Assembly (NCBI RefSeq): GCF_014137995.1
Contig: NZ_JACGWV010000002.1
Span: forward strand, 1-64,000
DNA length: 64,000 nucleotides
Direction: 5' to 3'
Source: Promicromonospora sukumoe
GTDB taxonomy: Bacteria; Actinomycetota; Actinomycetes; Actinomycetales; Cellulomonadaceae
Shown here in pieces: positions 30,275 to 40,615 of the stretch. Positions within the stretch are counted from its first letter, which is position 1. Each line of letters begins with the position of its first letter. Made by a program: the position numbers and the translations under genes. The notes beneath the pieces were generated by a model that saw only the letters and a program-made list of their open reading frames with translations, had not been told where the DNA came from and ran no database searches.

Positions 30275-30799
30275 ATGTCCGAAAACCCGCAGGAGCCGCA
30301 GTCTCCTCAGCAGCCCGGCCCGGCGCCGCAGCAGCCGACGCCCGGCCCCGCAGCCCCGCAGCCGCAGGACGGCCCCGCCTACGGGACGCCCAACCCGCAG
30401 CCCGGGCAGTCGCCCTACCAGGGTCCCCCGCAGGCGGGCCCCGCCTACAGCGGCCAGTACCAGCCGCAGCCGCTCACGCCGTCGGACGAGCGCATGTGGA
30501 CCGTGCTGGCCCAGGTCGGCCCGTTCCTCCTGTCGTTCATCGCGCCCCTGGTGATCTGGCTGGTCCTCAAGGACCGCAGCCGGTTCGTCGACCAGGAGGC
30601 CAAGGAGTCCCTGAACTTCCAGATCACCATGGCCATCGCGCAGGTCGCCGCCGCGATCATCACCGGCATCACGTTCGGTATCGGCGGGATCGTGTACCTG
30701 GCGTTCATCGCCGCGATCGTGTTCATGATCCTGGCGGCCGTCGCCAACGGTAAGGGCGCGCCCTACCGCTACCCGGTGAACATCCGCTTCATCAAGTAG
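30275..30799 (+). CDS. DUF4870 domain-containing membrane protein
   Basis: 174 residues. A disordered N-terminus rich in Pro, Gln and Gly (1-65) precedes a DUF4870 (Tic20-like) core. The core has helices FLLSFIAPLVIWLVL, then DQEAKESLNFQITMAIAQVAAAIITGI and a final hydrophobic hairpin, ending GAPYRYPVNIRFI. TACGGT (30262-30267) is 7 nt before the ATG, implying a separate leaderless promoter although DUF3097 ends only 24 bp upstream. Function unknown. Confidence 0.87.
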   Translation: MSENPQEPQSPQQPGPAPQQPTPGPAAPQPQDGPAYGTPNPQPGQSPYQGPPQAGPAYSGQYQPQPLTPSDERMWTVLAQVGPFLLSFIAPLVIWLVLKDRSRFVDQEAKESLNFQITMAIAQVAAAIITGITFGIGGIVYLAFIAAIVFMILAAVANGKGAPYRYPVNIRFIK

Positions 30800-30813
30800 G
30801 ACCAGCGCGACGC

Positions 30814-30876
30814 AGAACGACCATGCACCTGCTGCCGGCCGGAGTCCGGGACCGGCAGCAGGTGCATGGTCGTTCT
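30814..30876. terminator. long hairpin between convergent genes
   Basis: Perfect 25-bp inverted repeat (30814-30838 and 30852-30876) beginning AGAACGACCATGCACC, 13-nt loop, no T-run. It lies 14 bp after the DUF4870 stop and is shared with the convergent membrane protein gene. Confidence 0.68.
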
Positions 30877-30917
30877 TGTGTCTCGCGACCGTGTCGCGAG
30901 CGTCTCGCGGCCGGGCG

Positions 30918-31913
30918 TCAGGCCACGGCGGGGCCCGCCGGGGCGGGACCGGCCGGCGCGGGGCCGGCCCCGATGGCCGCGACCGGGCCGCCGGTGAGCC
31001 GGCGGAACGCGAAGGCCAGCGTCAGCAGCGAGAGCGGGATGGTGACGAACAGGCCCACGAGGCAGACCAGGGCACCGACGATGTTGATGCCCAGGAGCGC
31101 GAGCTCGAGCAGGAACACCGAGCCGAAGTTCTTCCCCACCAGGCGGAACGATCCGGTCAGCGCGTCCCAGGCGTTCAGGTTGCGGTCGACCACGTTGTGG
31201 TAGGTGAACGGCGCGAAGATCGCCAGGGCGATGAGGCCCAGGCCGCACAGCAGCACGCCCACGAAGCCCGCCACCAGGAGCAGCAGCGCCGTCAGGATGA
31301 TCATCGGGTAGCTGTTGACCTTGAAGAGCGTGCCCCAGGTCGCCTTCTCGCCGGAGGCCTCACGCAGCGCGGCGTTGATCCCGAGGGCGCCGAGCACGGA
31401 GTTGATCAGCGAGCCGACGAGCCCGAGCAGCGAGCTGCCGAACGACACCCCGTTCGCGGTGGAGCTGCTGATGTCGCCGCGCATCGCGGCCTGGTTGATC
31501 TCCTGGTAGTCGCCGAAGTTTCCGGCGTTGAAGATCGCGCTCACGGCAAACGAGAGCAGGATGAACAGCACCCAGAACAGCCAGTTCCCCGTGAACCGCT
31601 TCCACCCGTAGCTCAGCGCCTCGCCGACGGCGAACGGCGCGGACGGCTGCGTCCCGTAGCCCTGACCGGCGTACGCCGGCGGCTGGCCCGCGCCACCGTA
31701 AGGGGGCGGCTGCGTGGCGCCGCCGTAGGGCGGCGGCTGTGCGGGACCCGGCTGCGCGGGCACACCCGGCTGCGCGGGGCCGGCCGGCTGGGCCGGACCC
31801 GCCGGGTCCTGGGGCGGCGTCGGGCCGCCGGCACTCGATCCGTACGGGTTCTGCGGCGGCGTGGGACCGCCGGAGCTCGGCTCGTACGGGTTCTGCGGAG
31901 TGTTCTCGCTCAT
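30918..31913 (-). CDS. polytopic membrane protein with Pro/Gly-rich N-terminus
   Basis: 331 residues. The first 100 are a low-complexity Pro-Gln-Gly-Tyr tail (PPYGGATQPPPYGGA repeats), followed by SYGWKRFTGNWLFWVLFILLSF and about five more hydrophobic segments, similar to the DUF7847/glycerophosphoryl-diesterase-like membrane domain of actinobacterial proteins. It begins MSENTPQNPYEP, as its divergently placed neighbour DUF4870 begins MSENPQEP, so the tails may be homologous. Role unknown. Confidence 0.75.
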   Translation of the reverse strand: MSENTPQNPYEPSSGGPTPPQNPYGSSAGGPTPPQDPAGPAQPAGPAQPGVPAQPGPAQPPPYGGATQPPPYGGAGQPPAYAGQGYGTQPSAPFAVGEALSYGWKRFTGNWLFWVLFILLSFAVSAIFNAGNFGDYQEINQAAMRGDISSSTANGVSFGSSLLGLVGSLINSVLGALGINAALREASGEKATWGTLFKVNSYPMIILTALLLLVAGFVGVLLCGLGLIALAIFAPFTYHNVVDRNLNAWDALTGSFRLVGKNFGSVFLLELALLGINIVGALVCLVGLFVTIPLSLLTLAFAFRRLTGGPVAAIGAGPAPAGPAPAGPAVA

Positions 31914-32005
31914 GGGCTCCCCTAGGTCATGCGTCAGTGTCCGTAGCCACCTTCACCTTTTCTCCGCATGTCCGCATGTGCAATTGCCGAGTTGTTACCA
32001 GCGGG

Positions 32006-33025
32006 TCAGGACCGGACCGTCTCGCCGGTCCACCGCTGGACCAGATACGCCCCCACCAGCAGCATCACCGGGGCGACCACGACGAGGCCGATCCCGCACG
32101 TGAAGATCGACGCGATCGCCAGCCCGGCGAAGATCCCGAAGACGCCGAGCGCCGTCCCCAGGTGGGAGAGCACCAGGCCGACGCCGCCCCCGAGCGCCCG
32201 GCCGAAGCCCACCCGCCGCAGCAGCAGGAAGGGCACCGGGAGCAGCAGCAGTGTGCAGACCGCCTGGATCAGCCCGCCCACCACGGGCACGGCGGCGCTG
32301 ACGAAGCCGATCACCCCGGCGAGCAGCGCGTACGCCAGCAGGCCACCGAAACCGCGCAGGAAGAAGAAGTCCCTGATCCGGACCGTGCGGGTGCGGGTCG
32401 CCGCGAGGGCGCCCGCGTACAGGAGGGCCTGCAGCAGGAAGGTGATCGCGGTCCCCGCCGCGCCCAGCGCCTTGGCCTCCAGCGTCTGGCCGGCGGCCTG
32501 CGCGGCGTCGAGCGCGGCCTGGTCGGTGGAGTTCATCAGCCCGTCCAGGGTGGACGGGCTGAACAGGAGGACCACCGCGATCTGCGCCGCGCCGAGCGCC
32601 AGGCTCATCAGCACCCAGGTGCCCCAGCTCGCGCCGAATGCGCCCCAGGCCCAGCCCCAGGCCCGGCCGATGGTGGGGGGCGCGTCGTCGGGGCGGGGCT
32701 CCGGCTCCGCCTCGACCGGCCTCAGGGCCAGGGGCTGCTGGGGCGGCGCGGCCTGTTGCTGGAAGCCGCCGTGCGGATACTGCGGGGGCTGGTAGTCCGG
32801 CCGCCCGTAGGGGTTGGCGGGGCGGCCGTACGGGTCACGCGGGCCGTACGGGTCCAGCGGCTGGCCGGCCTGGCCGCTCTGCGGGACCTGGCCGTACGGG
32901 TCCTGCTGCGGCTGCTGGCCGTAGGGCTGCTGCTGGCCGTGAGGCTGTCCGTGGGGAGGCTGTCCGTAGGGCGGCTGTCCGGGAGAGGAGTCCTGCGGGT
33001 GCCAGCCGCCATAGGTGTTGCTCAT
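32006..33025 (-). CDS. polytopic membrane protein with Gln/Pro-rich N-terminus
   Basis: 339 residues. Residues 1-115 are a disordered PYGQPPHGQPHG-type tail, then WGWAWGAFGASWGTWVLMSLALG and several more hydrophobic helices. Architecture matches the neighbouring gene at 30918-31913, so the pair is probably an old duplication. ATG at 33025 with AAGGGG upstream; the longer frame lacks a ribosome site. The function is unknown. The DUF4870, this gene and its neighbour form a cluster of small envelope proteins with disordered N-termini. Confidence 0.75.
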   Translation of the reverse strand: MSNTYGGWHPQDSSPGQPPYGQPPHGQPHGQQQPYGQQPQQDPYGQVPQSGQAGQPLDPYGPRDPYGRPANPYGRPDYQPPQYPHGGFQQQAAPPQQPLALRPVEAEPEPRPDDAPPTIGRAWGWAWGAFGASWGTWVLMSLALGAAQIAVVLLFSPSTLDGLMNSTDQAALDAAQAAGQTLEAKALGAAGTAITFLLQALLYAGALAATRTRTVRIRDFFFLRGFGGLLAYALLAGVIGFVSAAVPVVGGLIQAVCTLLLLPVPFLLLRRVGFGRALGGGVGLVLSHLGTALGVFGIFAGLAIASIFTCGIGLVVVAPVMLLVGAYLVQRWTGETVRS

Positions 33026-33164
33026 GCGCGTGCCCCTTGTCAGGCGGGACCGAGCCGCCTCCGTAACGGTATGAACAGCACAAGATATCGACGATTTCAC
33101 CAGGCACGCAAACAAACGAAAAAGCCCTCGTACGCGAGAAAGCGCAAGGAAAAGGGCGGGGAAA

Positions 33165-34520
33165 TCAGGCCGTCAGATCGCGCACGACGGCGTCCGCGAG
33201 CAGCCGCCCGCGCCGCGTCAGCAGGGCGCGCGGGGGCACCCCGCCCGCGCCGACGGCGGCGTGCCCGTCGAGCAGCCCCCGGGCCACGAGTCCCGCCACC
33301 GCGGTGCGGCCGGGCGCCGAGAGCACGCCGAGGTCCAGCCCCTCGCGCAGCCGCACGCCGAGCATGACGCGCTCCAGGTGCGCCTCCTCGCGGGTGAGCA
33401 GCTCGCGCCCGGCGCCCGGGCTGTGCCCGGCCTCCAGGCGGGTCGCGTAGGCGCGGGGGTGCTTCACGTTCCACCAGCGGACGCCGGCGGGCGGCTCGCC
33501 GCTGGGCTCGCCGTCCGTCGTCGTCTCGCCCGACGCCGCATCAGGCGCCGGAGCCGGCACCGACGACGACGGCGCCGACACGTAGCTGTGCGCTCCGGGA
33601 CCTACGCCCCACCAGTCGTCACCCCGCCAGTACCCCACGTTGTGCCGGCACTCGTGCCCCGGCCGGGACCAGTTCGACACCTCGTACCAGCGCAGGCCGG
33701 CCGCGGTGATCAGGTCGTCGGCCAGCTCGTACTTGGCGGCCTGGTCGTCCTCGTCGGGCAGCGTGACCTCGCCGCGGCGCACCTGGGCGGCCATCTTCGT
33801 GCCGGGCTCCACCACCAGCGCGTACGCGGACACGTGGTCGACGCCGGTGGCCAGCGCCGCCTCGACGCTGGTGCGCCAGTCATCCAGGGACTCGCCGGGC
33901 GTGCCGTAGATGAGGTCCAGGGACACGTCCAGCCCGGCGTCCTTGGCCCACCGCACGACGTCGGGGATGCGCAGCGGGTCGTGGGTGCGCTCCAGCGTCG
34001 CCAGGACGTGCGGCACGGCGGACTGCATGCCGAACGAGACGCGCGTGAAGCCGGCGTCGGCCAGCACGCGCAGCGACTCGGGGGTCACGGAGTCCGGGTT
34101 GGCCTCCGTGGTGACCTCGACAGCTTGCCCTGAGCCTGTCGAAGGGTCAGCCAGGCCCCAGGCGTCCCCGATGCCGGTCAGCACCCGTGCGAGGTCCTCG
34201 GCGGGGAGCATCGTCGGCGTGCCGCCGCCGAAGAAGACGGTCGAGACCGCTGCGGGGGTCCGTCCGGCGTCGGCCAGCACCTGGCGCGCGAGCGAGACCT
34301 CACGCAGCGCGGTGGTCGCGTAGGCGGCCTGGTTCGCGCCGCCGCCCAGCTCGGACGCCGTGTAGGTGTTGAAGTCGCAGTAGCCGCAGCGCACCGTGCA
34401 GAACGGCACGTGCACGTACACGCCGAACGGCGCGGCGGTGGCGACCGCACCCGACGGGCGCGCCCAGGCGGGCAGCCCGCCGTCGTCGGGCACGGGGATG
34501 CCGGGGGGAAGTGCGGGCAC
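33165..34520 (-). CDS. hemW: radical SAM family heme chaperone HemW
   Basis: 451 residues. The radical-SAM cluster motif is C41-TVRC45-GYC48, followed by TVFFGGGTPTML. HemW (HemN-like) delivers heme to membrane respiratory proteins rather than oxidising coproporphyrinogen (family knowledge). GTG at 34520 follows the lepA stop with no gap, a conserved lepA-hemW pair. Residues 125-132 (DPSTGSGQ) are an in-frame insertion encoded by a dispersed repeat (34123-34146), and a further variable insert (SAPSSSVPAPAPDAASG) is present in the C-terminal half. The core motifs are intact. Confidence 0.94.
   Translation of the reverse strand: MPALPPGIPVPDDGGLPAWARPSGAVATAAPFGVYVHVPFCTVRCGYCDFNTYTASELGGGANQAAYATTALREVSLARQVLADAGRTPAAVSTVFFGGGTPTMLPAEDLARVLTGIGDAWGLADPSTGSGQAVEVTTEANPDSVTPESLRVLADAGFTRVSFGMQSAVPHVLATLERTHDPLRIPDVVRWAKDAGLDVSLDLIYGTPGESLDDWRTSVEAALATGVDHVSAYALVVEPGTKMAAQVRRGEVTLPDEDDQAAKYELADDLITAAGLRWYEVSNWSRPGHECRHNVGYWRGDDWWGVGPGAHSYVSAPSSSVPAPAPDAASGETTTDGEPSGEPPAGVRWWNVKHPRAYATRLEAGHSPGAGRELLTREEAHLERVMLGVRLREGLDLGVLSAPGRTAVAGLVARGLLDGHAAVGAGGVPPRALLTRRGRLLADAVVRDLTA
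34123..34146. repeat. dispersed repeat inserted in hemW
   Basis: The coding strand reads CCCTTCGACAGGCTCAGGGC, a widely known repeat of GC-rich bacteria whose translations (STGSGQ on one strand, PEPVEG on the other) occur inside unrelated proteins. It adds eight residues to HemW without breaking the frame, between the helix ending WGLA and the strand VEVTTEANPDSV. Confidence 0.7.
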
Positions 34521-36386
<1,866 letters not shown>

Positions 36387-36530
36387 AGCGTTCTCGCTCC
36401 GTCGTCAGGGTGAGGTCGTCAGGATCGTGGCCAGGCGGGGCCAACCGTCATTCTCCCACGTCCCGTGCGAGCGGGGCGCGGTCGTGCTTACGGTCGCGGG
36501 ACAGCGACACCCCGTCGACGGAGGAGAACC

Positions 36531-37103
36531 ATGGCGCACCTGACCAGCAGGCAAGTCCTGGCCATCGTGACCAACTACGGCGTCGAGCAGGACGAGCTCC
36601 TGGTGCCCGTACGGCACCTGCGCGACCACGGGGCGGTGGTGACCGTCGCCGCGGCGCAGCCGGGCGACGTCCGCACCCTGGTGAGCGACGAGAAACCCGG
36701 CGAGACGGTCCGGCCGGACACCACCATCGACGACGTCGACACCGCGGGCTTCGACCTGCTGCTGGTGCCGGGCGGCACCCTCAACGCGGACGCACTGCGC
36801 CTGCGACCTGACGCGGTGGCCGCCGTCGAGGCGTTCGCCTCCTCCGGCCGGCCGATCGCGGCGATCTGCCACGGCCCGTGGGCCCTCGTGGAGGCCGGCC
36901 GGGTCAAGGGCGCCACGCTCACGAGCTACCCGTCCCTGGCCACCGACATCCGAAACGCGGGCGGTACCTGGGTGGACCAGGAGGTGGTGCGCGACGACGG
37001 CGCCGGGTTCCCGCTGGTCACGTCGCGCGACCCGGGCGACCTGCCCGCGTTCCTCCGGGAGGTCGACGCGGTGCTGGACGACGACGCGGTGCCGGGCGAC
37101 TGA
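36531..37103 (+). CDS. DJ-1/PfpI family protein
   Basis: 190 residues. The nucleophile elbow AAICHGPW places Cys113-His114 at the class I amidotransferase-like site, and E19 in the VEQDELLVP segment fits the conserved acid. The family includes general stress protein 18, deglycase-type proteins and PfpI peptidases; which of these applies cannot be told. GGAGGAGAACC precedes the ATG, one of the strongest ribosome sites in the window. Transcribed divergently from lepA. Confidence 0.88.
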   Translation: MAHLTSRQVLAIVTNYGVEQDELLVPVRHLRDHGAVVTVAAAQPGDVRTLVSDEKPGETVRPDTTIDDVDTAGFDLLLVPGGTLNADALRLRPDAVAAVEAFASSGRPIAAICHGPWALVEAGRVKGATLTSYPSLATDIRNAGGTWVDQEVVRDDGAGFPLVTSRDPGDLPAFLREVDAVLDDDAVPGD

Positions 37104-37127
37104 GCGCCCGGCACCGCGTCGGCACCG

Positions 37128-38174
37128 TCAGACCGGCTGGCCCGCCGTCGTGCGCGGCAGGAGGCGCCGCAGCACGTCGGCGAGGGTGACCACGCCGAAG
37201 TCCGCCGCGGGCCCGTCCGGCCCGTCGGCGTCCGACCGCGGCACGACGGCGAGGTGGTTGCCCGTCTCGCGCATGCTCGTCAGAGCGGTGTGCAGCGGCA
37301 CGTCCGCGGCCAGCTCGAACACGGGCCGCGTCACGTCCGTGACGGGCGCGTCGTCGGCCAGCAGGAGCGTGTCGCGCACGTGCACCACGCCCTCCGGCCG
37401 CCCGCCCTCGCCCTGCACGAGGATGCGCAGGTGGCCGGAGGCGCGGGACGCCTCCTGCACCTGCGCGGCCGTCGCGTGGTGGCCGACGGCGGACGGCGCC
37501 GCGTGGTCGGCCAGCAGGTCCTCGACCGTCAGGCGGCGCAGGTCGAGCGCGCCCGAGAGCTGCGTCGAGTAGGCCAGGTCGAGCGCGCCCACGCTCACGG
37601 AGTGCTCGACGAGGTGCCGCAGGTCCTCCGGGTTCTGCCCGGAGGCGACCTGGTCCGCCGGCTCGACGCCGACGCGCCGCAGGCACCAGTTCGCGGCGCC
37701 GTTGAGCGCCACGAGCACCGGCCGGGTCACGACCATGAACGCCCGCATCGGCAGCGCCAGCATCGTCGCGCTGGCCTCGGGGTGGGCGATGGCCCACGAC
37801 TTGGGCGCCATCTCACCCACCACGAGGTGCAGGAACGTGACGATGATCAGGGCGAGCACGAAGCCCGCGACGTCGGCGGCCCAGTAGGGCGCGCCCCACG
37901 TCTCGAACACGGGCGTGAGCCAGTGGTGCACGGCCGGCTTGGTGATGGCACCGAGCGCCAGGGTGCACACCGTGATGCCGAGCTGCGAACCGGCCAGGAG
38001 CACGGTCAGCTCGTTGGCGCTGCGCAGCGCCGCCCGCGCGGAGCGGCTGGTCGGTGCGGCGTCCTCCAGGCGGTGCCGCTTGGCGGCCAGGAGCGCGAAC
38101 TCCACGGCCACGAAGAACGCGCTCAGCGCGATGATCAGGACGGTCGCGGCGAGGACGACCCAGGGGTTGCTCAT
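37128..38174 (-). CDS. CNNM/DUF21 domain transporter (CBS pair)
   Basis: 348 residues. The CNNM transmembrane domain begins WVVLAATVLIIALSAFFVAVEFALLAAKRHRLE and contains ELTVLLAGSQLGITVCTLALG and HLVVGEMAPKSWAIAHPE. A CBS pair follows, degenerate in the first unit; a CorC_HlyC domain is absent. CNNM proteins are Mg2+-linked ion transporters or exporters. ATG overlaps the stop of the upstream paralogue as ATGA, so the two CNNM proteins are co-translated and may form a heterodimer. Confidence 0.88.
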   Translation of the reverse strand: MSNPWVVLAATVLIIALSAFFVAVEFALLAAKRHRLEDAAPTSRSARAALRSANELTVLLAGSQLGITVCTLALGAITKPAVHHWLTPVFETWGAPYWAADVAGFVLALIIVTFLHLVVGEMAPKSWAIAHPEASATMLALPMRAFMVVTRPVLVALNGAANWCLRRVGVEPADQVASGQNPEDLRHLVEHSVSVGALDLAYSTQLSGALDLRRLTVEDLLADHAAPSAVGHHATAAQVQEASRASGHLRILVQGEGGRPEGVVHVRDTLLLADDAPVTDVTRPVFELAADVPLHTALTSMRETGNHLAVVPRSDADGPDGPAADFGVVTLADVLRRLLPRTTAGQPV

Positions 38175-39580
38175 CGGGTCTCCTCGTTCGCGGAACCTGC
38201 GTGGTGGCCGGCGGGGGTCTCCGCCTCGTCCTCAGGGGGCGCCTCGACGACGGTGACCCGGACGTGGGACGGCACGTGCCGCTCCACGTCGAGCACCTCG
38301 ATCCGGAGCACCTCCGCGGGCGGCGGCTCGGACGCCACCAGGGTGGCGGGGTCCGTGGGCAGCGCGACGTCGACGACGTCGCCCGCCGCGGGCAGCGAGC
38401 CGTGCACGGCGATGGCGAGGCCCGCGATCGTCTCGTGGTCGCCCTCCGGCAGGTCGCGCTCGACGGCGCGCTCGACCTCGTCGAGGTGCACGTCGCCGGC
38501 CATGACCCACACGCCGTCCGACGCCGCGGTCACGGGGTCGATCTCGTCGTCGTGCTCGTCGGTGATCTCGCCGACGAGCTCCTCGGCGAGGTCCTCGACG
38601 GTCAGCACGCCGGCGAAGCCGCCGTACTCGTCCACGACGCACGCCATCTGGTTGCGCGTGGAGGACAGCTCCCGCAGCGCGTCGGGCAGCGCCATCGAGG
38701 TGGGCAGCACGAGCGCGGGGCGCAGCAGCTCCGCGACCGTGGTCTCCGACGACGGCGCCGCGAGCAGGTCGGTCAGGTGCACGACACCGGTGACCTCGCC
38801 GTCGTCGTCCACCACCGGGTAGCGGGAGTGGCCCGCCGCCATCAGCTCGCGCACCTGCGCGAGCGTGTCCTTGCTGTGCACCACGCCCACGCGGGCGCGC
38901 GGGATCATGGCGTGCTCGACGTCCTGGCGCGGGAAGTCGAGGATGCGGTCCAGCAGCACCGACAGGTCGCCGGGCAGGTCGCCGCTGGCACGGGAGTCCG
39001 CGACGATGTGCTCCAGGTCGCGGGCGGTGGCCGAGTGCTCGACGTCGTGCACGGGCTCGATGCGCAGCAGGCGCAGGAGCGCGTTGGACGCGGCGTCGAA
39101 CACCTTGATGAGCCAGCCGAAGACGGCCAGGTAGATGGTCGTCGAGCGGGCCAGCCACAGCGCGACCGGCTCCGGACGCGCGATGGCGAGGTTCTTCGGG
39201 ACGAGCTCGCCGAACAGCATCTGGACGAGCGTCGAGAGGACGAGCGCGAAGATGGTGCCGATCGCGACGCCGGTGCCCATCGGCACGCCGACGCCACCCA
39301 GGGCCTCGCCCAGCGCCTCACCGACGAGCGGTTCGGCGACGTAGCCGACGAGCAGGCCGGTGACGGTGATGCCGAGCTGCGCGCCCGAGAGCATGAAGCT
39401 GGTGCGCCGGGTCACGCCGAGCGCACGCCGTGCCCCCGCGTCGCCGGCCTCGGAGCGGGCCGCGAGACGTGCGCGGTCGACCGCCATGTACGCGAACTCC
39501 TGCGCGACGAAGTAACCCGTCACGGCGGTGATCGCCAGGATCACCACGACCCCCAGCAGGAGGGAGATCACCCAGGTCAA
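38171..39580 (-). CDS. hemolysin family protein (CNNM/CBS/CorC_HlyC)
   Basis: About 469 residues with a complete architecture: CNNM membrane domain (ITAVTGYFVAQEFAYMAVDR, LSGAQLGITVTGLLVGYVAEPLVGEAL, GELVPKNLAIARPE), CBS pair (SRYPVVDDDGEVTGVVHLTDLL, ACVVDEYGGFAGVLTVEDLAEELVGE) and a C-terminal CorC_HlyC domain. TTG at 39580 is chosen because GGAGG lies 8 nt before it; a GTG at 39589 overlaps that ribosome site and would add three residues. First gene of the CNNM pair. The 39581-39867 region to the next gene holds a CCGGAGGTCTCCGG palindrome (39686-39699) but no gene I would support. Confidence 0.88.
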   Translation of the reverse strand: MTWVISLLLGVVVILAITAVTGYFVAQEFAYMAVDRARLAARSEAGDAGARRALGVTRRTSFMLSGAQLGITVTGLLVGYVAEPLVGEALGEALGGVGVPMGTGVAIGTIFALVLSTLVQMLFGELVPKNLAIARPEPVALWLARSTTIYLAVFGWLIKVFDAASNALLRLLRIEPVHDVEHSATARDLEHIVADSRASGDLPGDLSVLLDRILDFPRQDVEHAMIPRARVGVVHSKDTLAQVRELMAAGHSRYPVVDDDGEVTGVVHLTDLLAAPSSETTVAELLRPALVLPTSMALPDALRELSSTRNQMACVVDEYGGFAGVLTVEDLAEELVGEITDEHDDEIDPVTAASDGVWVMAGDVHLDEVERAVERDLPEGDHETIAGLAIAVHGSLPAAGDVVDVALPTDPATLVASEPPPAEVLRIEVLDVERHVPSHVRVTVVEAPPEDEAETPAGHHAGSANEETR

Positions 39581-39867
39581 CGCATCCACCTCCCCTCGGC
39601 GGTGCGGAGACGTGCGTTCGGGCCGGGACTATGACTGTCGGGGTCCATGATCCTTCACTTGTCGTGGTGCGGTTCGTGTCTCGGACCGGAGGTCTCCGGC
39701 CGGATGCGCCGTGCGCATCGCGTGGAGAACGACGGAGCCGGTTCTACGGTTCCACGGTGCGACGAAGTCGTCATCCGGAGGGTGGTCCTGCCCGGCGTAC
39801 CGCTCCGCGCGTGGTCCGCCGTGCGGGCGGTGCGAGGGTGTCGGTGGGGCGCGGTACCTTTCGGCGC

Positions 39868-40608
39868 ATGACCCTCGACCACCTGTCGCTGCTGGCCCGG
39901 TTCCAGGACGCGTTCCTCGCCGCGGTGCCCGACGCAGACCCCGACGCGCGCATCCCCGCCTGCGGCGACTGGACCGTGCGCGAGCTCGTGGTGCACCTCG
40001 CGGACGTGCACCACTGGGCCGCGGGCAACGCCCGCGGGGTCAAGGGCAAGGCCCTCGGCGACGGTCCCTTCGACCTGGCCCCGCACTACGCCGCGCAGGC
40101 AGCCCTGCTGCGCGAGACGTTCGGGGAGCTCGACCCCGCGGCCGACTGCCGGGTCCTGGCCCATCCGAAGCCCCTCGGACCCGGCCCGGTGCGGTTCTGG
40201 CACCGCCGGCAGACCCACGAGACCCTCGTGCACCTGCACGACCTGCTGGCCGCCGGCGAGGGCCAACCGTCGATCGGCCTGGTCGGCGCCGAGCCCGAGG
40301 TCTGGGCCGACGCCGTCGACGAGGTCGTCACCGTGTTCCAGCCCCGTCAGGTCGGCCTGGGGCGCATGGAGCCGCTCCGCTTCCCGGTCTCGCTCGTGGC
40401 GACCGACCTGCCCGGCGCGCCCCTGTGGGTGCTCGGCGCCCCGGGCGAGCGCGCGGACGAGGTGGCGCCCGACGTCCTCGTCGCCGGCACGGCCGAGGCG
40501 CTCGCGCTGACGCTGTGGCGCCGCCTGACGCCGGACGAGGCGGGGCTCGTCGTGACGGGCGACCGCGCCGACCTCGAGGCGGCCCTGGCGCAGCCGATCG
40601 TGCCGTGA
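39868..40608 (+). CDS. maleylpyruvate isomerase/DinB-like family protein
   Basis: 246 residues. The N-terminal four-helix DinB-like bundle reads CGDWTVRELVVHLADVHHWA and later RRQTHETLVHLHDLL, giving three His positions expected for the metal site of mycothiol-dependent maleylpyruvate isomerase-like enzymes. The C-terminal part resembles the SCP2-like MDMPI_C domain. Mycothiol dependence fits an actinobacterium. TACCTT (39855-39860) is 7 nt before the ATG, suggesting a leaderless transcript. Substrate unknown. Confidence 0.83.
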   Translation: MTLDHLSLLARFQDAFLAAVPDADPDARIPACGDWTVRELVVHLADVHHWAAGNARGVKGKALGDGPFDLAPHYAAQAALLRETFGELDPAADCRVLAHPKPLGPGPVRFWHRRQTHETLVHLHDLLAAGEGQPSIGLVGAEPEVWADAVDEVVTVFQPRQVGLGRMEPLRFPVSLVATDLPGAPLWVLGAPGERADEVAPDVLVAGTAEALALTLWRRLTPDEAGLVVTGDRADLEAALAQPIVP

Positions 40609-40615
40609 GTCCGCG

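Noticed and set aside
39590..39867. A possible gene in the 280-bp spacer before the maleylpyruvate-isomerase-like gene
   Set aside because: Short frames exist but have mixed codon use and no ribosome site; the region has lower GC and looks like promoter DNA.
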